Positions 57,690-64,000 of a DNA stretch of 64,000 nt are shown here, piece by piece. The position numbers were made by a program, and so were the translations under genes. Numbering within the stretch: the first letter of the stretch is position 1; each line of letters opens with the position of its first letter. The notes below the pieces were generated by a model. That model had not been told where the DNA came from and did no database searches. It saw nothing but the letters and a program-made list of their open reading frames with translations. Source of the DNA: Shewanella colwelliana ATCC 39565 (GTDB taxonomy: Bacteria; Pseudomonadota; Gammaproteobacteria; Enterobacterales; Shewanellaceae); the NCBI RefSeq assembly GCF_000518705.1, contig NZ_JAEC01000026.1, positions 17,139 to 81,138 on the forward strand. Direction: 5' to 3'.

Positions 57690-58229
57690 TTACTCGGCAA
57701 TCTCTGTTCGCAGATACTTAACCAGTTCAGTCGCCGACTTTGACGCTTCATCGGGTTTCTTGGTCAGCTCTTTATTGGTCTGCCTGACCAGTTGACGTAG
57801 CTTTTGGCGGTCGAGTTCAGGGTGCTGTTCAATGAGGGCCTGAATCGCATTGTCGCCACCGCTTAGCAGTGCGTCTTTGGTCTTTTCTGCCACATTGAGT
57901 TTTGAACTCTCATTGCGGTTTTGGTTTAGCACGTTTTTAAGATCGGCCTGCAAGGCTTCAATATCAACGTTACGCATGATCTTGCCAATATATTGCAAAT
58001 GGCGGCGGTAGGCTTCGGTATTGATGCGAATGGTTTTCGCTTTCAGTACGTTGTCATAAAGTAATTCATCTAGCTCAAGCTTATTTATCTGACTCTTGCT
58101 CAGGGCAACCAACTGTTTACCGAGTTCTTGGTAAATCGCGATTTCTCGCTTGGTTTCAGCTCTGCTGACATATTCTTCATCATGATCGAAGGGCTGTTTA
58201 AAGTGTTCTGAGTCACCAACAATATTCAT
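57690..58229 (-). CDS. darP: ribosome-associated protein DarP (YjgA, DUF615)
   Basis: DarP/YjgA binds late 50S assembly intermediates and helps their maturation. The 179-residue, highly charged helical protein matches the DUF615 pattern: EEYVSRAETKREIAIYQELG, LVALSKSQINKLELDELL, then HLQYIGKIMRNVD and a Gln/Leu-rich HPELDRQKLRQLVRQTNKE. It is divergent from pmbA, the same pairing seen in E. coli. The start is ATG 58229; a TTG two codons upstream is less likely. Confidence 0.92.
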   Translation of the reverse strand: MNIVGDSEHFKQPFDHDEEYVSRAETKREIAIYQELGKQLVALSKSQINKLELDELLYDNVLKAKTIRINTEAYRRHLQYIGKIMRNVDIEALQADLKNVLNQNRNESSKLNVAEKTKDALLSGGDNAIQALIEQHPELDRQKLRQLVRQTNKELTKKPDEASKSATELVKYLRTEIAE

Positions 58230-58369
58230 TTTCAAAAATCTCTAACAATAACTGCCTTAATAATACCATTTGATTGGAATAACGCCTATGAAGGACGTCA
58301 GTTATTTAATGTTAAAGCGCAGCGGGTTTGTTATGCTACGGCAATTATTGATAACAAAAGAGTAGATTT

Positions 58370-59710
58370 GTGCCTTCACCTAGCATTGAACTTGAACTGA
58401 ATTCATTAAAAGACGCCGTATCGATGGCATTAGATTATGCCGCCAAGCTGGGCACATCAGGTGCTGAGGTTGCAATCAGTAAGCAGCAGGGATTATCGGT
58501 TTCGACTCGGTTAAAAGAGGTTGAAACGGTTGAGTTTAATAAAGATGGTGCGCTAGGTATTACCCTGTTTAGAGACGGGTGCAAAGGTAGCTCCTCAACT
58601 TCAGATTTAAGTCCAGAGGCCATTCGTCGTGCCGTAAAGGCAGCAGATGATATTGCTCGGTTTACCTCAGAAGACAGTTTTAATGGCTTAGCAGATGCGT
58701 CGTTGATGGCGACACATATTGAAGATCTTGAGCTTTACTATCCTCATGAGACAACGCCCCTAGCGCTTGAGTTGTTAGCCGCAGCCGCCGAAGAAGCAGC
58801 CTTGAGCAGTGATCCACGTATTAAGAATTCTGACGGTGCCAGTGCCAATGCGCACACAGGGATGAAAGTCTATGGTAATAGTCATGGTTTCTTGCATGGT
58901 TACTCTAGCTCTCGCTATAGCTTAAGCTGTGTTGTGATTGGTGAACAAGACGGAAACATGCAGCGAGATTATGATTACACGGTAGCCCGTAAGTTTAGCG
59001 ACTTGTGGACACCTGAAGCTGTGGGTCTTAAGGCTGCACAAAAAACCTTAGGTCGCTTGGGTGGGCGTAAGATTGCCACCACCAAGTTGCCTATTTTGTT
59101 TGCCCCAGATGTGGCGACAGGCTTGATGGGGCATTTGGTCGGCGCCATTAGCGGTGGCAGCTTGTATCGTAAGTCGAGTTTCTTGCAAGATGCTATCGAT
59201 ACCCAAGTGTTTCCCGATTGGTTTACCATTGCCGAACAGCCTCATCTCAAAGGGGCATTAGCTAGCGCTTATTATGACAGCGAGGGTGTGGCAACTATCG
59301 ATCGTAATATTATTGATAACGGTATCTTATCCACTTACCTATTAACCAGTTATTCGGCGCGCAAACTTGGGCTGACCAATACTGGTCATGCTGGCGGTAT
59401 CTATAACTGGACGCTGGCTCATACAGGGCAAACCTTTGATGAATTAGTCAAACAGATGGGCACTGGACTGATTGTTACCGAAGTCATGGGGCAAGGCGTT
59501 AACGGCGTCACTGGCGATTACTCACGCGGTGCGGCTGGCTTCTATGTGGAAAACGGTGTGATTCAATATCCTGTTGAAGAGATCACAATTGCTGGCAATC
59601 TTAAAGATATGTATCGCAATATTGTGGCAGTGGCGAAAGACAGGGATCTACGTTCGTCCATTCGTACTGGTGGCATCTTACTCGATGAGATGAAAATCGC
59701 CGGCAGTTAA
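58370..59710 (+). CDS. pmbA: metalloprotease subunit PmbA (TldE)
   Basis: PmbA is the non-catalytic partner of TldD in a heterodimeric metalloprotease. The 446 residues follow E. coli PmbA closely: [69 protein letters not shown], then [20 protein letters not shown] and [15 protein letters not shown]. As expected for this subunit there is no HExxxH. The start is GTG 58370; no ATG fits near the conserved N-terminus. A terminator follows. Confidence 0.96.
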   Translation: MPSPSIELELNSLKDAVSMALDYAAKLGTSGAEVAISKQQGLSVSTRLKEVETVEFNKDGALGITLFRDGCKGSSSTSDLSPEAIRRAVKAADDIARFTSEDSFNGLADASLMATHIEDLELYYPHETTPLALELLAAAAEEAALSSDPRIKNSDGASANAHTGMKVYGNSHGFLHGYSSSRYSLSCVVIGEQDGNMQRDYDYTVARKFSDLWTPEAVGLKAAQKTLGRLGGRKIATTKLPILFAPDVATGLMGHLVGAISGGSLYRKSSFLQDAIDTQVFPDWFTIAEQPHLKGALASAYYDSEGVATIDRNIIDNGILSTYLLTSYSARKLGLTNTGHAGGIYNWTLAHTGQTFDELVKQMGTGLIVTEVMGQGVNGVTGDYSRGAAGFYVENGVIQYPVEEITIAGNLKDMYRNIVAVAKDRDLRSSIRTGGILLDEMKIAGS

Positions 59711-59723
59711 TTGCCTTCAACAT

Positions 59724-59757
59724 AAAAAAAGCGAGTACTTAGGTACTCGCTTTTTTT
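59724..59757 (+). terminator. terminator after pmbA
   Basis: A7-GCGAGTAC-TTAG-GTACTCGC-T7 forms a long, perfect stem with a T-tract. Confidence 0.93.
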
Positions 59758-59803
59758 ATGTCTGTCACTTTATCTTTTCGCTGGATGTTTACGGTATCAC
59801 TGC

Positions 59804-59832
59804 TTGTATATATGGTTATCCATATATATACT
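59804..59832 (+). promoter_or_regulatory. ars promoter with ArsR operator
   Basis: TTGTAT (59804-59809), 17 bases and TATACT (59827-59832) form a sigma-70 promoter. Between the hexamers lies an inverted repeat ATATATGG-TTAT-CCATATAT, the kind of ATATATG-rich dyad bound by ArsR-type repressors. Position and sequence fit repression relieved by arsenite. It lies about 30 bases upstream of arsR. Confidence 0.75.
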
Positions 59833-59862
59833 TTTCCATATGTTATAGCGAGGGGATTGGCT

Positions 59863-60204
59863 ATGGGTACACCCATTTTTAAAGCGTTGGCCGACGAAAC
59901 GCGCCTGAAAAGCATACTGTTGATCCATGATCAGCAAGAGTTATGTGTATGTGAGCTGATGACGGCCCTGGATGAGAGTCAACCCAAAATCTCACGTCAT
60001 TTAGCACAGCTCAAAAAAGTAGGTTTACTGAGTGACAGGCGTCAAGGTCAATGGGTATTTTACCGCATCAACCTAGATTTATGTGATTGGGAGTTGGCGG
60101 TGGTACAAGCGACAGCAAAGGGTAACCAAGGTTTAATCGCCGAGGGACAAGCGCGCCTGAACAAGATGGGCGATCGTCCTGAACGCGTAAAAGCGTGTTG
60201 TTAA
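59863..60204 (+). CDS. arsR: arsenite-responsive repressor ArsR
   Basis: This 113-residue ArsR/SmtB winged-helix repressor has the As(III)-binding motif ELCVCELMTAL, followed by the recognition helix region SQPKISRHLAQLKKVGLL and a beta-wing DRRQGQWVFYRIN. A terminal Cys pair (KACC) adds thiols. The start at 59863 has GAGGGG eight bases upstream. The frame could be extended to 59758, but that runs through the promoter. It is the first gene of the arsR-acr3-GAPDH-arsJ operon. Confidence 0.93.
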   Translation: MGTPIFKALADETRLKSILLIHDQQELCVCELMTALDESQPKISRHLAQLKKVGLLSDRRQGQWVFYRINLDLCDWELAVVQATAKGNQGLIAEGQARLNKMGDRPERVKACC

Positions 60205-60250
60205 TGAGCTGTCGAGGCGAGTGAAAAGATAGCTGAGTAGGAGTGGGAAA

Positions 60251-61288
60251 ATGGGATTGTTTGAACGTTGCTTAAGTGTGTGGGTAGGGCTTGCTATTGT
60301 CGTGGGCGTCCTTCTGGGAAATCAACTTCCAGAGCAGTTTGCCCTTATTGCGTCACTTGAATATGCCAAGGTGAATTTAGTCATTGCGTTGCTGATTTGG
60401 GTAATGATCTACCCCATGATGGTGCAGATAGATTTTACCGCGGTGAAAAATGTGGGCAAGCGCCCCAAAGGCTTACTGCTGACACTCGTGATTAACTGGT
60501 TAATTAAGCCCTTTACCATGGCCTTTTTAGGCTGGTTATTTTTTAAAGTGTTTTTTGCAACCTGGGTTGATCCGCAAACCGCCAGTGAATATATCGCTGG
60601 GATGATTTTACTTGGCGTAGCACCGTGTACGGCAATGGTATTTGTATGGAGCCAGTTAACTAAGGGGGATCCTAATTATACCTTAGTGCAAGTGTCGGTG
60701 AACGATCTCATCATGGTAGTAGCCTTCGCTCCAATCTGCGCATTTTTACTGGGTGTGAGTGATATTCAGGTGCCTTGGGAAACCTTGCTGTTGTCGGTAT
60801 TGCTGTATGTGGTATTACCGTTGATCGCTGGCGTATTAACCCGTCAATTATTAAATCGACATGGCGATAGCCAAAGACTTAATGCGTTTGTGGGACAAAT
60901 TAAGCCTTGGTCAATGATGGGGCTACTTGCCACTGTGGTGCTATTGTTTGGCTTACAGGCCGAGACGATTTTGGCTCAGCCGCAGAATATCGTCTTGATT
61001 GCTATTCCGCTGCTGATTCAGACCTATGGCATCTTTTTTATTGCCTACTTTGCGGCGCAAAAGCTCAAGGTGGAGCATGCGGTCGCAGCCCCCGCTTGTA
61101 TGATTGCGACCTCTAACTTTTTTGAATTAGCCGTTGCCGTAGCCATTTCGCTATTTGGTTTACATTCGGGGGCGGCGTTGGCCACGGTCGTTGGAGTATT
61201 AGTTGAAGTCCCAGTGATGCTGTCGTTAGTGGCCTTTGTTAATTGGCGCCGCAGTCGCTATCAGCACACGATCGCCAACAATGGTTAA
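60251..61288 (+). CDS. acr3: ACR3-family arsenite efflux transporter
   Basis: This 345-residue inner-membrane carrier with about ten helices exports arsenite using the proton gradient. The family motif with the essential Cys is [19 protein letters not shown]. Other matches are [29 protein letters not shown] and the C-terminal [18 protein letters not shown]. It starts 46 bases after arsR and is separated from the GAPDH gene by 47 bases. Confidence 0.94.
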   Translation: MGLFERCLSVWVGLAIVVGVLLGNQLPEQFALIASLEYAKVNLVIALLIWVMIYPMMVQIDFTAVKNVGKRPKGLLLTLVINWLIKPFTMAFLGWLFFKVFFATWVDPQTASEYIAGMILLGVAPCTAMVFVWSQLTKGDPNYTLVQVSVNDLIMVVAFAPICAFLLGVSDIQVPWETLLLSVLLYVVLPLIAGVLTRQLLNRHGDSQRLNAFVGQIKPWSMMGLLATVVLLFGLQAETILAQPQNIVLIAIPLLIQTYGIFFIAYFAAQKLKVEHAVAAPACMIATSNFFELAVAVAISLFGLHSGAALATVVGVLVEVPVMLSLVAFVNWRRSRYQHTIANNG

Positions 61289-61335
61289 TTCGAGCAAAAG
61301 CAAATTTTTGTTGCAAGCATACAGGAACTTAACGC

Positions 61336-62346
61336 ATGACAATTAAAATAGGTATCAACGGTTTTGGCCGTATGGGGCGCTTAGCACTCCGCGCTGCGTG
61401 GCAGTGGGGTGATGTGGAGTTTGTGCAGATTAATGATCCAGCTGGTGATGCTGCCACCTTGGCGCATCTGCTGACGTTTGACTCTATCCATGGGCGCTGG
61501 GAGCATGAGGCGACAGCCGATGGTTCGGGCATTGTGGTTGGCGAACGGCGCATTGCAACCACGATGAATAAAACGATTGGCGAAACCGACTGGTCGGGAT
61601 GCGATCTCGTGATTGAAGCATCGGGCGTGATGAAAACCAAGGCATTACTGCAAGCCTATTTAGATCAAGGCGTAAAGCGCGTGGTCGTTACAGCTCCTGT
61701 GAAGGAGGAGGGGGTGTTAAATATCGTTATGGGTGTGAACCAACATTTATACGATAAAGACAAATACCCTATTGTGACAGCCGCATCTTGCACCACCAAC
61801 TGTTTAGCACCAGTGGTTAAAGTCTTGCATGAGCAGATAGGCATTAAGCATGGCTCAATGACGACAATCCATGACATCACCAACACCCAAACTATTTTGG
61901 ATGCACCCCATAAAGATTTGCGCCGGGCGCGTGCATGTGGTCAGTCATTGATCCCCACGACTACCGGCTCTGCAACCGCAATTACACATATCTTCCCTGA
62001 ACTAAAAGGCAAGTTAAACGGTCATGCAGTGCGAGTGCCGCTCGCCAATGCGTCTATCACAGACTGCGTGTTTGAGATGCAGCGTCCTGTCACCGAAGCT
62101 GAGGTAAATGGGCTGTTTAAACAGGCTGCTGAAGGTGAGCTTAAAGATATTTTAGGCTACGAAGAGCGCCCACTGGTGTCAGTAGATTATAAGACAGACC
62201 CGCGTTCAAGCATTGTGGATGCGCTATCGACCATGGTGGTCAATGATACCCAGCTTAAAGTTTATATTTGGTATGACAATGAGTGGGGCTATGCGAACCG
62301 CACCGCAGAACTTGCGAGAATGGTTGGTCGTTTAGATAAGGCTTAG
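61336..62346 (+). CDS. ArsJ-associated glyceraldehyde-3-phosphate dehydrogenase
   Basis: This 336-residue GAPDH keeps all active-site features: NAD loop [17 protein letters not shown], catalytic Cys in [13 protein letters not shown], and the C-terminal [15 protein letters not shown]. Its place between acr3 and arsJ marks it as the operon-specific GAPDH that uses arsenate in place of phosphate to form 1-arseno-3-phosphoglycerate. ArsJ then exports that product. It is therefore probably a detoxification enzyme rather than the glycolytic copy. Confidence 0.93.
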   Translation: MTIKIGINGFGRMGRLALRAAWQWGDVEFVQINDPAGDAATLAHLLTFDSIHGRWEHEATADGSGIVVGERRIATTMNKTIGETDWSGCDLVIEASGVMKTKALLQAYLDQGVKRVVVTAPVKEEGVLNIVMGVNQHLYDKDKYPIVTAASCTTNCLAPVVKVLHEQIGIKHGSMTTIHDITNTQTILDAPHKDLRRARACGQSLIPTTTGSATAITHIFPELKGKLNGHAVRVPLANASITDCVFEMQRPVTEAEVNGLFKQAAEGELKDILGYEERPLVSVDYKTDPRSSIVDALSTMVVNDTQLKVYIWYDNEWGYANRTAELARMVGRLDKA

Positions 62347-62385
62347 CCGGTATTTTACATTGCCTAGACAGGGAAGTGATGATTG

Positions 62386-63606
62386 ATGTTTGCCACGATG
62401 CGTACACTACCTACTGAGATACGACAATACCTTATTGTCACAGGTAACTATTGGGCATTTACCTTGACCGATGGTGCACTGCGGATGCTGGTGGTGCTGC
62501 ACTTTCATCAACTTGGCTATTCACCGTTAGCCATTGCGATGCTATTTGTTTTTTACGAGTTTTTTGGAGTGGTCACTAACTTAGTTGGGGGGTATCTCGG
62601 TGCACGTTTAGGTCTCAATCTCACCATGAATATTGGCTTAGGTTTGCAAGTGGTGGCCTTGTTGATGTTATTGGTGCCTAGCGTTTGGCTTACCGTGCCA
62701 TGGGTGATGGCCGCCCAAGCTGTATCTGGGATCGCTAAAGATCTCAACAAGATGAGTGCTAAAAGTAGCGTAAAAATGCTGGTGGCTAAGGGCGAAGAGG
62801 GCAGACTATACAAATATATTGCGGTGCTGACTGGCTCTAAAAATGCGTTAAAAGGCGCGGGGTTTTTCTTGGGTGGAGCACTGTTGGCTCTGATGGGGTT
62901 TCAGGGGGCGATTGTCTTGATGGCGACCCTATTAGCTGCCGTGTGGCTGATGAGTATAATCAAGCTAAAACAGGATTTAGGTAAAGCGAAGAATAAGCCT
63001 AAGTTTAGTGAGCTGTTTTCTAAAAGCCGTGCCATTAACATCTTATCAGCAGCGCGTATGTGCCTGTTTGCCGCGCGTGATGTGTGGTTTGTTGTGGCAC
63101 TACCTGTATACCTTGCCAGTCAGTTTGGCTGGGATCATACAGCGGTCGGTGGGTTTCTAGCATTATGGGTGATAGGGTATGGTGCGGTGCAGAGTGTGGC
63201 GCCTCGCATTACCAGGAGCCAATCTGCTTCAGCCCCGGATGGCCGCGCTGCGTTGTTGTGGGCTTGCTTATTGACCTTTATTCCTGCTGTCATCGCACTC
63301 ATTATGGCTGCAGATTATTCGCCGTCTTATTCTCAAGGTGCGCTGCTATTAGGCTTGTTGCTTTTTGGTGGCGTGTTTGCGGTGAACTCTTCGTTGCACA
63401 GTTACCTTATTGTGAGTTATGCCAGCGACGATGGCGTATCACTCGATGTCGGCTTTTATTACATGGCTAATGCCATGGGGCGCCTGCTCGGCACTCTTCT
63501 ATCTGGTTGGGTGTATCAGCAGTTTGGGTTGATTGCTTGTCTGTGGATCTCTACGTTGCTGCTTGGCATCACGGCTGTGATCAGTGTGTGGCTGCCTAGG
63601 CGATAA
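62386..63606 (+). CDS. arsJ: organoarsenical efflux MFS transporter ArsJ
   Basis: ArsJ is a major-facilitator carrier that exports 1-arseno-3-phosphoglycerate, which then breaks down to arsenate outside. The 406 residues give about twelve membrane helices; the start LPTEIRQYLIVTGNYWAFTL, then DGALRMLVVLHFH and QAVSGIAKDLNKMSAKSSVK match the ArsJ group as I remember it. ATG 62386 has AGGGAAG upstream. It closes the operon; no clear terminator is seen after it. Confidence 0.9.
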   Translation: MFATMRTLPTEIRQYLIVTGNYWAFTLTDGALRMLVVLHFHQLGYSPLAIAMLFVFYEFFGVVTNLVGGYLGARLGLNLTMNIGLGLQVVALLMLLVPSVWLTVPWVMAAQAVSGIAKDLNKMSAKSSVKMLVAKGEEGRLYKYIAVLTGSKNALKGAGFFLGGALLALMGFQGAIVLMATLLAAVWLMSIIKLKQDLGKAKNKPKFSELFSKSRAINILSAARMCLFAARDVWFVVALPVYLASQFGWDHTAVGGFLALWVIGYGAVQSVAPRITRSQSASAPDGRAALLWACLLTFIPAVIALIMAADYSPSYSQGALLLGLLLFGGVFAVNSSLHSYLIVSYASDDGVSLDVGFYYMANAMGRLLGTLLSGWVYQQFGLIACLWISTLLLGITAVISVWLPRR

Positions 63607-64000
63607 CCTGAGCATCAAGAGTCAGTCTTTTTAGTTGGCAGAGTAACGGCTAGCTCCCTCTTTTTAGGAAGTTGTGTTTGAGGTCGACTCTTTATCGTTA
63701 CTGAATGCTTGGTGTAGATGACGCGCATATATGCTGGGGCATATCAGGGGCATCCTCGGTCTGCCGCCAAGGGGGATAAATCACGCCTACACTCAGTCAT
63801 ACCATCTCTTCGATTGGGTTTTATTTTGTGTCAGCATTAAGTTCAACGCTCACTTGGTTTGGCACCAAAGTGGGTTGGCCGTGGAATGAAGGGATGGCAT
63901 TTTTGGGATTAGCCTTAGTTGCGTTTGGCCGCATCTAATTTGTTAAGTGTTGTTTGAAGGTCATACCTTCAATGGGAGTTAATTGCCTGCGGCAGGCTCA
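63607..64000. other. region after arsJ to window end
   Basis: No convincing gene is seen. A short frame ending at 63938 (...GWPWNEGMAFLGLALVAFGRI) has only a GTG start near 63828 and no ribosome-binding site; it could be a small membrane peptide or a remnant. Small hairpins GAAGGT-CAT-ACCTTC (63956-63970) and GCCTG-CGG-CAGGC (63985-63997) lie near the edge. Confidence 0.3.

Overview
The window looks like a chromosomal segment of a marine gammaproteobacterium of the genus Shewanella or a close relative. The evidence is the gene set: an SO_0444-type Cu/Zn permease behind a ZntR-like regulator, MSHA-type minor pilin genes running into mreBCD, rsd beside hemE, and an arsR-acr3-GAPDH-arsJ arsenic operon. 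Most of it is ordinary core genome. There are no tRNA or rRNA genes, no CRISPR array and no recognisable transposase. Many gene ends carry strong hairpin-plus-T terminators, several shared by convergent gene pairs.

Layout. 1-11.4 kb: 3' part of lpdA, a large membrane sensor with propeller, PAS, GGDEF and EAL domains, a frameshifted patatin/beta-barrel gene, an M13 peptidase lipoprotein and hxpB. 11.4-16.6 kb: acnB, rsd and hemE, with a possible small RNA between rsd and hemE. 16.6-23.3 kb: a minus-strand run of two spondin-domain secreted proteins followed by an OmpR-type response regulator and its histidine kinase, divergent from a GGDEF/EAL protein. 23.3-32 kb: an SDR oxidoreductase, a small hypothetical gene, purHD, zntR-like regulator plus SO_0444-type permease, a DUF4382 lipoprotein and a frameshifted yebC-family gene. 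32-39 kb: mshC, mshD, mshO, mshP and mshQ without the rest of the MSHA cluster in view. 39-50.2 kb: mreB-mreC-mreD-maf-rng-yhdP-nit-tldD, the usual cell-shape/RNase G cluster. 50.3-55 kb: a tripartite efflux set (TolC-like, HlyD-like, two ABC-2 permeases) with no ATPase gene. 55-59.7 kb: an Ig-domain lipoprotein, darP (yjgA) and pmbA, the partner of tldD. 59.8-63.6 kb: the arsenic operon. The last 400 bases hold no convincing gene.

How genes work together: LpdA and AcnB serve central carbon metabolism; PurH and PurD act in one purine operon; MreBCD build the elongasome; TldD/PmbA form one protease; ArsR controls arsenite efflux (Acr3) and the GAPDH/ArsJ route for arsenate; the MerR-type protein probably controls the Cys-rich metal permease through a textbook 20-bp-spacer promoter.

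Points most worth a second look: (1) the spondin/two-component gene group, whose signal and role I do not know; (2) a candidate 97-nt RNA between rsd and hemE, where nudC lies in E. coli; (3) two genes broken by single-base changes at or near G/C homopolymers, which may be sequencing errors or real slippage; (4) the truncated-looking MSHA locus; (5) a 14-bp hairpin between mreB and mreC. All functional calls rest on reading the sequence and on remembered family features; no database search was run.
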